Of a stretch of DNA of 64,000 nt, positions 49,982 to 60,456 are shown one piece after another; the stretch's first letter is position 1; every line of letters starts with the position of its first letter. This stretch comes from Sanghuangporus weigelae (taxonomy: Eukaryota; Basidiomycota; Agaricomycetes; Hymenochaetales; Hymenochaetaceae). The notes under the pieces were generated by a model that was not told where the DNA came from, did not search any database, and saw only the letters and a program-made list of their open reading frames with translations. The translations under genes and the position numbers were made by a program. The DNA is taken from positions 1,581,501-1,645,500 of the forward strand of contig CP137326.1 of NCBI GenBank assembly GCA_033182465.1, given 5' to 3'.

Positions 49982-52712
49982 TCATGCGACGTAGGCAAAT
50001 ATGTCGTGCGCGTCATCTACACGATTCATATACTCCTGCTCGAGTAACGCGTCAATAGCCTTCTTGATATCCGGGATGTTTGGCGTGAACCGGGCAGATA
50101 CATGCGAGATTACTTCCTGGATTAACTCCTGATTCTTCATTGTCTTTCGTGCTTTCATAATTCTGTGAATAAGCATGATAAGTAAAGTAAGTATCAAAGG
50201 AAACTGGTTAACCTGCACGCATACCGAACAATCGTTGCTTGTAAAGCAAGCTTACGATCCTCATCTACGTCCTTGAGAACCTCTATACTCTCCGCTTTCT
50301 CCACTAGTTTGATGGGCTGGTTCAGGTTTACCCTGATCTTCTTCGACTTATAGTCTAAAGCAATATCGCGATAGTATCCGTTTATCCCCACTGAGGTAGT
50401 GGAACACTTACTCATATTCAAGTCGTATGGTTCGCCTTCCCCATCATTGAGCAGAACACGAGCCTTGCACAGAATGCCTAGCACCTGTTTCAAAGGGTCC
50501 TCACAGATACCCGTATTTGTCTGTATTTCCTCGAACGACAGCGAATCGTAGTCGTTGTACTGCACAAGCACGGCCATCTGAAACGAGCTCGTCAAGAAGA
50601 TACATTTCTGGGACGTGTAATTTGAATGCAACTCGTTCTTGCAATATGCCCAGAGCCAAGTCAGTCTTCGCCCGGAATACTTCTGCTGGTAGTATTGCCG
50701 GAAGCGGTTGTATGTCGGCAATATCTCCTTCGGGATCACAAAGTTCATGTCTAGAGGTTTAAGCGGCCAGACGTTCGTTCCAAGGACCTGGATGGTAATC
50801 GTGAGGTCGTTATCCACTGGATGACTGACGGCCATCTTCTCTTTGAAGGAATCTGTCAGGTCATTGCTCAAGCTCGAGTCTGAAAGCAGAAGTAACGTCA
50901 GTGGCTGATGCAAGGAAAGTCCTTATCCAATTATCCTTACCAGTCAACATCCGCTCCAATTTCTGTGTGTACTCGAACCCACATACCTCTTTCAACCTCG
51001 AGATCATGCTTGATTCAGCCTCATTTGAGGCGGAAACGTCGTGAAGAAGGCGCTTCGATAACTTGTGAGAATAGAACCTCAGGAAAATGTCTTTGTCTTC
51101 GATGTACTTGAAAATAGTCATCTAGCAGTGAACGAGTAAATTGTTAAAAGGAGTCCAGGATATAGGTACCTAGAATGCATACTATTTGCTTCATTCCACT
51201 TTCAAGGCTGGTGGTCTCTTCCGACATCTTGTTCTTCTTGCGAAGAAAAGCATCGGCGTACTTCGCAAGCAACTCTGCACTCTTGCTCGATGAGGAACTA
51301 ATTGCAGCATTTCGATTCACGAACTCCTGGCAAGCCTTATCCAGACTAGTGATGAATACAGGTTCGTTATGGAGGCGGGCAATCATCTCGCTGTTCTTCT
51401 TGTGCACCTCAATGAGAGTGTCAACGTATCCTGCAGGATCGATGCTCTTCTCCCCATTTCCATTCCCGCCGCCCATAAGCTCCTCAACAGCAGCCAGTCC
51501 CTCCAGCTTAAATCGTTCCTCAAGCTTCTTGCACAGCAGCTCGACCCCTTGCGGAGAGTTTGATAAGCGGACATACATTCGGTGCGTATCCTCGTCGTTC
51601 CCAAAATCGAGAAGGTTTTGGAATTCCTCCCATACGGTCTCGGGGCTTATTTGAACAACAGCACTCACATACGCGCGCAGAAGAGCTGCCCGGATAGGAG
51701 TACGCAGGTAAAGTTGATCGACAAGATCTTCCTCCTCCTTCACTTTCTCTTCAGCCATTTCGAGGTAGTCAGAAACACTGTTGTTGACAAGTATTTTCAA
51801 GACCTCTTGTTTGTAACAAATTTCCGCGGCGGTAATGAACGGCGTCTCATATTGATCTTTGTACATATCGAGGGATTGCTTATTTGAATCCGTCTCTTCG
51901 ATTCCCAGAGAAACAAAAGAATCTATAACTTTCTTCACGAGGGTCTGATCGATGGTCTCCCCGTTCCTTTGCTTCTCGATTTGCGTAAGCACGGCACGAG
52001 CAAGTTCCTTATTGAGCATGTGATTGACAACGAACTGCCTCCATTGCACTAATGCTAGCTAAGCTAGCTCATTAGAGAAACAGTAGCGCAAAAAATGGGG
52101 GCAAATGTCTTACAACGTAGATCGTGTAGATACCCCTTCTTAATCCTGGCTTGACCCAATCCTGATTAATAGTGGAGAACAGTCGATTGATGCACTTTGC
52201 CCCGGTAGTATATCTGTTCCATTCTTCTGCGTAATGTCTAAGCAAATCCTCATCGACAAGAGACGCTGAGCCCTAAACAACACGCATCAAGTAGGAACCA
52301 CACGATGCAAGCACTAGACGAGACTTACCTCCATTACAGTCTTTAAATGGGCAACGAGGTATTCTGCGAGTCTGTTATATAAGAGTTCGCTGCCCACTGT
52401 AAAGATAAAAAGAGAGAGAGACGTCAGTATCAAGCCCGCCAGCATTTTTGCGGTGTATTGAGATGGAATCCTGCAATAAGGAGAATGAAAATACTGACTT
52501 TGACGAGTCCCAACGATTCCATGCATACGCACAGTAGTCTTGCAGTAGTTGTACGAGACGGTGTACAAGGTCATGTAATCAGAGTAGGTCGCTCGGCCTT
52601 TGTGGAAATTCATCATAACATCATTGACTCCCTCCTCGAGGAATCTCCAGGTCGTCTCAAGGTCCGCGTTGGCGGGTGGGATCGGTCGCGAGAACCATGA
52701 TGAGACAGACAT
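49982..52712 (-). CDS. Cullin-1 paralog, copy B
   Basis: A second full-length cullin-1 with the same eight-exon plan as copy A. Coding-order exons: 52712-52499, 52396-52329, 52272-52114, 52058-51183, 51121-50941, 50879-50412, 50354-50225, 50162-49982; about 758 aa with no internal stop. The Skp1-facing [15 protein letters not shown] is kept, as are the [10 protein letters not shown]-type [13 protein letters not shown] block and the Nedd8 site in [20 protein letters not shown]. The C-terminal half is very close to copy A. The N-terminal half is more diverged, notably [20 protein letters not shown] where copy A has RYLHTCTRKTLVATCEHVLI. Start chosen at the ATG giving [13 protein letters not shown]. 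It looks functional and may have altered receptor choice; that is inference. Confidence 0.9.
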
Positions 52713-52748
52713 GACCTTCTAATTAATTTGCAAGTTGAGAGAAGTATG

Positions 52749-52914
52749 AAATAATGTTTCTCAAGTGCTGTTACAAAGTGATCTATGCGTTCCACCTTGA
52801 ATATCGAGTACAGAAAGAGCTTAAACCAACACGTTTGGGAGTGGAGACTCGTGGCTAGTAATGATATAACAGAAAGAAAGGGGCCCTGCTTACAAATCTG
52901 GGCTCAGGGCTTTC
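52749..52914 (+). repeat. Direct repeat in promoter region, copy 1
   Basis: Shares with 52983-53130, in order, AAATAAT-TTTCT, TTACAAA, GATCTAT-CGTTCCAC, TTGAA-ATCGAG, CAGAAA, ACCAACACGTT, GAGACT and GCTTACAAAT. The copies are offset by about 234 bp and are clearly diverged. Confidence 0.7.
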
Positions 52915-52982
52915 TATTACCTGGTCGCGACGACGAAGACCAGGACATGACCTTTCGTCGAGTAATCCTATCAGCTTAGGAG

Positions 52983-53130
52983 AAATAATATTTCTTCAAA
53001 AACCTTTACAAATGATCTATCCGTTCCACTTTGAAGATCGAGCGCAGAAACCAACACGTTGGCAAACAGAGACTGGGCTTTACCACCAGCGAAGACGAGG
53101 TCGTCGCTTACAAATCCAAGCCCAGAACTA
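52983..53130 (+). repeat. Direct repeat in promoter region, copy 2
   Basis: Second copy of 52749-52914, shorter by internal deletion. It lies about 110-260 bp upstream of the RPS19 start. Confidence 0.7.
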
Positions 53131-53243
53131 TACAGCACTTTTGATTAGTCATATCTTCCTTATTTGACATCCATACCAGACACGTCTAAGTTCGCGCAAA
53201 ACACTGTTGCCTGCTTTCATCCGTACGCACAGATTGAGATAGG

Positions 53244-53966
53244 ATGCCGGGTGTACGAGACGTTAGGTGCGTTTGAATTGTTAAGGATTTTATTACTGGA
53301 CTGTTGGCTAATGAAGGCACCTTCTTTGTGTTGGCTCGCTTGAACACTCTTGACTCTTGCTCGTATTCGCATTTTATCGTATCCCGAATCAATCATACTT
53401 TCTGTGGAACTGCGGCTTGGTCTACGTACAACAGTGCCGACGCGTTCATTTCTGCATATGCTGCCCATCTGAAGCGGTCGGGGAAGCTGGAAGTACCGAC
53501 ATGGGTGGACATCGTAAAGACAGGACACTACAAGGAGCTTGCTCCATATGATCCTGATTGGTTCTACGTTCGTGCTGGTGCGTGCTTGTTTCACCCATTT
53601 CGCTATTCATTGCGTAAGGGTTGTGTGACAATTCTGATGAGTTTTTTTCTGCGAGCAGCCGCGGTAGCTCGACACATCTACCTGCGCAAACACGTCGGCG
53701 TTGGCCAGCTCGCTAAACTGCACGGCGGGCGAAACAGGCGGGGGAATCGTCCTTCGCATCATGCCGATGCCTCCGCGAATGTGCAACGCAAAGTCTGCCA
53801 GGCACTCGAGAAGATCGGCGTGCTCGAACAAAACGAGTTAGGTGGTCGCTCAATTTCACAAGATGGTCAGCGTGATTTGGACCGGATTGCTACTGCTGTA
53901 GCTGAGGCTGCGCGTGAGGAGGAGGAAGACGAAGACGAGGAGAATGAAGAGGAGGAGGAAGAGTAG
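53244..53966 (+). CDS. RPS19: 40S ribosomal protein S19 (eS19) with acidic tail
   Basis: eS19 is a small-subunit protein needed for 18S rRNA 3' maturation. Exons 53244-53266, 53435-53577 and 53659-53966 give 157 aa. The first exon encodes only MPGVRDV and two bases, a common layout for fungal ribosomal genes. Conserved blocks are ADAFISAYAAHLKRSGKLEV, PTWVDIVKTGHYKELAPYDP, DWFYVRAAAVARHIYLRK, NRPSHHADASANVQRKVCQA and GRSISQDGQRDLDRIA. The protein ends in about 18 residues that are almost all Glu and Asp (EEEEDEDEENEEEEEE), longer and more acidic than in yeast or human eS19. The 168-nt first intron is long for this window, as often seen for ribosomal genes. Confidence 0.97.
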
Positions 53967-54242
53967 ATGTGTACGACGTGTTCGTTCCCTTTCACACTCT
54001 TCTGTTATCTGCACGGCAAGCTGTCTTCTTTATCTCTATGTTCATAGCATGATGTGTATGGATAAGCCTGCCATGCATGTACAAAAGTTACTCAAAACTA
54101 CCTGGTTGATTACCTTGACCCGTACAAGATCCAGCAATGCCTTCCTTTCTTTTCAGTCTAAACATCTCTGATTTACATATTCTAAGTCAAGCAAACTGGT
54201 ACAGCTTCTACCAATCTCTACGGATCCGTAGCGAATAAACTG

Positions 54243-55714
54243 TTAGAAGGCGCTTTGGCGGAGCCAGCGCACACCACAATACAGTGCTACAGCCGCGAAA
54301 GCGGTCAGAAACCGCCTCGTCCTCGTAGATACTTTCGGTGGCCCCTTTGCTCCTGCTTCCTCGATAGAAGTTACGTCTACTTCTGTGAGCTCCGCTGTTT
54401 TTTATTATTATTTTAGATTGCAGTTCCGCAACGAGGTCATCCAGGCTATAAGTCCTTCCAATAATAGGTATGATAGGTGAAGAACTTACGTAAGTCCGCA
54501 ACGGCGAGGTATTCATCCAGTCGCTCTTTCTTGCTCGTCGTCCTATTTCACAGCCGTACAGCAAATGGCATGGACATGGTCAGATCCCAGTATTCGCAAG
54601 AAGACAGAGGACTACGTACGTGACGATGACAATACCCTTGCTTTTCACCCACGAGAAAATTACCTGAGCTGGTGTCGCACCAAGACGTTCACCAATCGAC
54701 TTGAGCACTGGATTGACTGGCCCGCCGGGAGTCTTGGTTATCGGGCTGATTGATTTTCAGGACTACGAGAAATTTGAGAGGATGAACATGTGAACACGTA
54801 CGTGAGCGAGCTGTAAGCCTCGAGGATGATGTTATGCTTTGCGGCATACTCCACAAGTTCCTTGTTTTCCTCCCAATTATAAGGGTGAAAGTTGATCTGG
54901 AAAATTGAACTAAGGAAATGGTTACTGATATGAAAACATAAGACACTCACTTGATTAACGGTAGGTTGGATCCTTGCTATCTTCCGGACTTGCTCCAACT
55001 GATCTACGGAAAAGTTACTAACTCCGATACTCCTGTAATCATAAAACGCTCAGTACCCGACCATCATACAGAAGATGTGAAAAATGCACTTCGCTAGTCC
55101 GGAATCTTTTATTTTCTCAAATTCCCTCCAGGTATTCTCAAGCGTTCCTTCAAGCGAACGTGGCGAATGAATCAGATACAGGTCAACTTGCTTGATTCCA
55201 AGCTGTTGTTCGAGAAGGAAAGTCAAATGATTGTCATCTAGGATGAGTGGTGAAGAAACGCACATTTTGGAGAGAGGCCTGAATAGCTTCGCTGACTTTG
55301 CCAGACCCAAACTTGGTCGTTATGAAGACATCATCACGCTGGAGTCCTTCTTCGCGAATTGCTTGTCCAACGAACTTTTCGGTTTCGTAGACTATTTCCG
55401 CCATTTATGAGCCATCACTGTCGCTAGCGAACTCAACTGGCTTGATAATATTACGCACATTGAGCTGTGTCGAGATGTGAAAACCCTCTCTCGATAGCCT
55501 GTTCTACATAATCTGTTACGTCCTACGGCGAGTTCTGTCAATCAGAACCTCAAGTAGTAAAGAGCTACTTACTGTCCCTTTCAATACTGACCCCGTTCCA
55601 AACGCGATACCAGGTATCTATGGGAAACTATTCTCGACTCACGGCGCCACAACAAGAGCCCCGGCGTCAGCTCACCTCGTTTCCGTCATTAAGCTTGATA
55701 GACTTGAACGGCAT
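54243..55714 (-). CDS. Aldo-keto reductase with hydrophobic C-terminal tail
   Basis: An NAD(P)H-dependent aldo-keto reductase of the fungal GCY1/GRE3-like group. Ten exons in coding order: 55714-55676, 55617-55573, 55522-55459, 55391-55264, 55202-55090, 55032-54951, 54896-54802, 54745-54620, 54542-54490, 54394-54243; about 298 aa. AKR landmarks are MPFKSIKLNDGNEIPGIAFG, the catalytic aspartate in FSHLDTAQFYETE, the lysine in FITTKFGSG, VDLYLIHSPRSLEGTLENTW, IGVSNFSVDQLEQV and INFHPYNWEENKELVEY. In the usual tetrad the Tyr comes five residues after the Asp, here YETE. After the barrel the protein ends in RTRRFLTAFAAVALYCGVRW, a hydrophobic stretch that could anchor it to a membrane. Substrate is not predictable. 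Confidence 0.93.
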
Positions 55715-55965
55715 TGCGCGCAGGTACGGTCGAAGAGCTATCGCCTCGTGATGATGGCGGGAGACAAGGGTCTGAGTGCTTGCGAAAGCTGACGAAGATC
55801 AGGCGTGATATTATTGGGCTATTAATATTGAGCAATTAGGTGGTAAGATGACGATATCCGTAAATAGGTTCGTGGATAAGATAAGATAAGATGACCACGT
55901 GCGCAACTCTAAACTTTAGTTTGTTTGCCATTACTTCAGACACTAGTCAAGCTCTGAACCCACGA

Positions 55966-55997
55966 GCGACATAGTGAGTCGGCGACATAGTGAGTCG
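55966..55997 (+). repeat. 16-bp perfect tandem duplication
   Basis: GCGACATAGTGAGTCG occurs twice back to back. Confidence 0.9.
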
Positions 55998-57063
55998 AGC
56001 TTCGGCACAGTACAAGTGATATTTGGAAGAGCTTTTCCTCGACAAAGCTATGAATATTAAACAGATTTTCTTGCAGAATGTCCCTTCGAAGGAATTCTTA
56101 CACACCTCTGACACTCTCTATGCGAAGTATTTTGAATTTATGACGGTCATACATTGTGCATTCTGCAGCACTTTGTCATGTGAAGTATAGGCCAGGGGAA
56201 GGTACGCTCGCTTTAATAAGTGTTTAAGTTCTACCTAACTCAAAACTCTCTGCACAAGAAACCCACAGGGTATCCGCACTTCGCAAAAGCACAGAGCTAC
56301 TGTAAACGTCTCTCTCAACAAATCGTGTCAAAATGATACTGGAGATTCTGAATAGATCGATATAGCTGATGGATTATGGAGAAGAAAAAGAGAAGAGAAA
56401 AATAGGACTGGCTCGGGAACACACTAAGGGAAATGGGCAATAAAGGACACTTGGCCATATGATTGGTAGGTCAACCTGTCTCAACTAAACTGAAACAATT
56501 TTCAAAGAGCTATTAGAAAGAACACATACTGCTGTACCAAATACTTTTGGTGAGTCTGAGCTTATGTTCCTGGAGCTGATTCACTCGCAAAAATCTCAGG
56601 GACTGAGGGAGGAACTAGTTTGAATCAGCAGTCCTGCACAATACTTCTGAGAAACGCAACTTAACAGGACAAGTTCTTGGAGATATGAACCCAAAAGAAA
56701 ATTAGAATGTAAAAAGAGGACACCTTAAAATTCGTTTGCAAATATAATTTTTGCATTCCTGGCAGCCACAGGCCAACACGTAAACCAATACACAGAAAGG
56801 CGGTGGGATGCGGGCACGCTTGATGTAACCGCACTGAGGGGTTCCACCTTGGCATTCACCTTGGCTCATGTCCCCGTTTGCGATAATGTAGTGTGCTTTG
56901 CTCTGTTGCTACGAACAGCGACATCTTGATGTAAGCTTGAGTTCGTTGGGAGTATCGTTTGCGAAGTGCCTGGGAAACTATGCAAAAACACCTTATACTC
57001 ACGAACTCGAAGAGTAGTCAATACGGAGGATACTAGCGCATAAGATTGCTGTAGATTTCACAT

Positions 57064-57217
57064 CACTCGCACTGGTCAATTACGACAACAGTTTGTGGCA
57101 AAGCATGTTGTATGCTTCCTGCGCAAAGCTGACGTCAGACCACTCACATTGGCCAATTACGACAACAGTTTGTGGCAAAGTATGTTGAATGCTTTCTGCG
57201 CAAAGCTGACGTCAGAC
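57064..57217 (+). repeat. 77-bp tandem duplication
   Basis: Two adjacent 77-base copies (57064-57140 and 57141-57217) differ at about seven positions. Each contains CAATTACGACAACAGTTTGT and ends with GCGCAAAGCTGACGTCAGAC, which carries the palindrome TGACGTCA, the consensus binding site of CREB/ATF-type bZIP factors. The block lies 66 bases upstream of the next start codon. Confidence 0.9.
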
Positions 57218-57282
57218 AGGACAAAAGAAGGCTCAAATAGATCGCAAACCGGACTTCAAGATCAGCCCCACACTTCTCCCAA

Positions 57283-58463
57283 ATGAAACCCACACATACT
57301 GACAGAGGAAGGACGGACCAAGCAAATCTGCATCATGTCTCGCCCAGGCATGCTAGGATGAGACTTGATCAATTGGATGATAACGATATATCTGGTACCG
57401 TCTCAGAGTGGGAGAAAAAGCAGAAAGCGGCTAGAGAAAAGGAGAGAATGGAACAAGAGAAAGATAAACAATCGGAGAAAAGAACATCGCACTCAGCCTC
57501 AAACCCTACGTCAGACAAAAGAGCGGAGAGAGTTCCTCAGAAAGACAAACGAGGCAGTACTCGGAGGGAATCCGTGCATTCCACCGGCAATGATAAATCA
57601 CGTAAGGCTGAAAAAGAGAACCCTGATTCCAAGCCCAGGAGTCACAGAACGGAGGAAAAAGCTGGAGCTACGAAAGTTGACACGGCGCCGCAACCAAATA
57701 CAAGCGCATTGAAGTCGGAGGAAAAAGGAACAGCGAAACCGTCAAACAAGGCCGCTTCAAAGAAGACAAGCACACCAAGATCCAACAGTAAGCCACTTGC
57801 TATATTGAAAGGCACGATTGGATAATATCTCTGATCCTTTTTTGCAGGTACTGCACAGGCTAGCGCTGGCACTGACAAAAGTAAGGAATCCACACCTTCT
57901 TGATTGACCTTCTTGACAAATGAACGCCTTTCTTCACATTCCAATAACGCAGAGACGCCTTCAGCGCAACGGAAAAAATCTGGTTCATCTGACTGGGGTA
58001 CTTGGGAAGTTGTCTCTGAAGACATAGAGAAGACGACAAGGAACGAGTATGTATTGATGCAAGAATACGAAAGCCTGGGACTTGCCAACTTTCGTCTCGA
58101 GAAGCACAATAACTTGAACGTCCGTATGCTGGCGTTCGGGCCAGGCAAGAAAACTTTCGCAGGTAACCACGGAAAACTGATTCTGTATACTTCGAAGAAA
58201 GGCAATGGTTTGTTCTTGATCGACAAGACAGACTCGAGCCAAAAGCCATTGATGCCTTCGATTGAACCGAAAGTAGATTGCAAGACTAGCGTGGTACGTC
58301 ATTATACGATTACATTCATATCCAATCTTCGGACCTGAACGCTCAGCAGGTATTCAATAAAGACATTTACGATGTTGAGGAGGCGCGTCTTGACTCCAGT
58401 AAACTCAACAATGGGGTTTATCCACTCGCGTGCATAGAGGATAAGTATAAGGTCCCGCTGTAG
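57283..58463 (+). CDS. Uncharacterised charged protein
   Basis: Four phase-consistent exons, 57283-57787, 57848-57880, 57953-58293 and 58350-58463, about 330 aa. I recognise no family. Residues 20-190 are highly polar and rich in Lys, Glu, Arg and Ser (EKKQKAAREKERMEQEKDKQ), likely disordered or helical. The C-terminal 130 residues look folded: SDWGTWEVVSEDIEK, NEYVLMQEYESLGLANFRL, NLNVRMLAFGPGKKTFAGNH, GKLILYTSKKGNGLFLIDK and VFNKDIYDVEEARLDS. The mix of beta-like strands suggests a small compact domain. The start at 57283 is the first good ATG after the tandem repeat; a later in-frame one (MRLDQLDDND, 57358) is possible. Confidence 0.75.
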
Positions 58464-58794
58464 ATGTATCACTGTATAGATAATAGAGGATGGAACATGA
58501 TAATTCTACGTACATAGCTCGGTCGAGTTATGTTTCCTTCAATTCGCGAACTGCAGGCGCATTTTAGATGTTGGAACGAGAATGGTTATGGACGTAAAAG
58601 TATTAGGCATCGATAAATGAGATAGTTCGATTCTGAGTCGTGAGGGCACGTTCCGTAAAGGCTCATGGGAGGGATCAAGCAACTCGTCGTTTTCATCACC
58701 TGCATCTAGAGCCCGACAAAGTCTGCTAGCAGGACCAGCTGTAGTACGCACGGCTCAAACACAGTCCTATCTTCAGGACTTCGAGCAAATCTGA
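58464..58794. other. Intergenic region between convergent genes
   Basis: About 330 bp of 3' flanks. Nothing recognised. Confidence 0.4.
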
Positions 58795-60456
58795 TTAGAC
58801 CATGGGCCAATCGTCGAATGAGCCCTGATAAAAGCGGAAGAAGCTGATCATTCCCGCATCGACAGCAGCAACAACAATCATTTTCTTCCCCAACCTCAAC
58901 ATTTGGAATGGATTTGGTCGGCGATCAGAGCCAGGCGAAGATTTTTCCTTTTCGGATGTACTGCTATATAAACGCAATAACCATCGAAAGAGGTTATATA
59001 GCCGTGTGTATAGTGATGAGGCCATCATGATACTCTGATTTTCAGGTTCCGGACCCTTCTTCGTTAGTGAAGTTGACTGAGAAGATTGCACAGATCTTTT
59101 CCGAGGCACCGGAGGGGGTAGTTCGGGAAGCTGCTCGAAAAGGCCGCAGAGCTCGCGAAATGTAGGTATAGGAGTTTTTCGGGCACTGCAGGACATTTAT
59201 CAGTTACTTAAGCACTATCTTTGTCAAACCAGAGCTCACTCGACGACAATCACAGAGTAATCTGGAGGAGAAGGGGCAGTCTTGCGGTACGGGGTTGTGG
59301 GCTTGTAAAGATGGAAGAAGACCTCATATGGTGACGACTGGGCTGGCCCTTCCAACATTCCGAGACGAGGGCGAGAGTATGCAGAGGGAATAAATCGAAG
59401 CGCAGAAAATATCGAAGCTAAAAGGTTTAGTACGACATGTCAGACGACAGTCGTGAAGAACAAATAGACTTACAATAAGATAAGAAACGGTGCATCAATC
59501 CACTTCTCAAAGGTCGCCACCAGTCAATCCTGCCCGAATTTGATGCAAAAAGCAATCTAAACGGACAAAGGATGGTACTCGCTATTTGAGCAAGAACACC
59601 TGAGTGACTGTTTCGGAATGCGATGGGACTGTACCGGGGCGCGGTAGAGTAATAAGGATCTGGCGGACGGGCACGGGTAACGGTATATCCAAGGCGTTTT
59701 AAATAGGCATAGACCTAAAGAACCAATGAGCCTGAAAATGGAGGTTCAGACCATTCCAAGAGCTACCTGGTATCGTTCCAGGGTTAGGTCTTCTTTCCCA
59801 ATCATTTCGGCGTAAGCCTGTTGCAGACTCATGGGTGTTCCTTCTTCAGACATCTCATGATCAAGTCTTGACCAACAGAACAGGCTGCCACGCTCAATGA
59901 GGTACAATGCCTCTTCTGGAACGAGTTCTACAGCCCTTTCTACCTTCTTCCGTGCTTCTGACAAGGTGCTGGTGGACGCAGAGGTGCCATAGTTTCGAGG
60001 TACATTGTGACCCATCGTAGAGAGAAAATTACCACGAGCGGTGAGAATGCGCGCTCGTGAGGCTTCAGGGCACCATACAGCATAGCTTGCAACCTTGCTA
60101 ACCAAGGACGTGAGATGAAAACGAACATCAAAGCGAGCACATCAAACGAACCTGGACACTGTTCGCTCAATATCAAGAGCACTAAACATCGCCTCCCGCA
60201 CACGTTCAAGTTTATGCTGCTGAAGATTTGTCCCTTTCCCTCCTCCGTCCGAGCCTCCCGTAGGTTCAAATTCCTTGTCACCTCGCTTTGGGATTATCGC
60301 TTTACTCGAGCTTGTTGAACTTGACGGAGCTAACGCAGCAAGTCTAGTCCAGTCTGGGCCGCCATCGTCTTCATCTGACGATTGCTCAGCATCTCCAAGT
60401 GCGCTTTCATCAACTTTTGGAACAGTGAACGATGGTTTTTCGTATTGGTCGTCCAT
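58795..60456 (-). CDS. SEN54: tRNA-splicing endonuclease subunit SEN54
   Basis: Sen54 is a structural subunit of the tetrameric tRNA-intron endonuclease (Sen2-Sen34-Sen15-Sen54). Coding-order exons: 60456-60152, 60097-59767, 59714-59474, 59417-59240, 59185-58795; about 481 aa. An acidic, Ser-rich N-terminus (EQSSDEDDGGPDWTRL) is followed by the Sen54 N-terminal domain at about residues 100-225: ARGNFLSTMGHN, the hallmark LVPEEALYLIERGSLFCW, MSLQQAYAEMIGKEDLTLER and YQVYAYLKRLGYTVTRA. After a long middle part come YEVFFHLYKPTTPYRKTAPS, PPDYSVIVVDARK and the C-terminal IVVAAVDAGMISFFRFYQG, as in the family. The exon 1 donor has an alternative two residues away. Start at 60456 is the first in-frame ATG. 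Confidence 0.92.

Larger units (their letters stand above)
52713..53243. other. Divergent intergenic region with a direct repeat
   Basis: About 530 bp between the starts of cullin copy B and RPS19. Most of it consists of two diverged direct copies of one segment, listed separately. Confidence 0.5.
55715..57282. other. Intergenic region with two tandem duplications
   Basis: About 1.57 kb without a recognised gene. It holds a 16-bp tandem duplication at 55966-55997 and an exact-length 77-bp tandem duplication at 57064-57217, listed separately. Confidence 0.5.
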
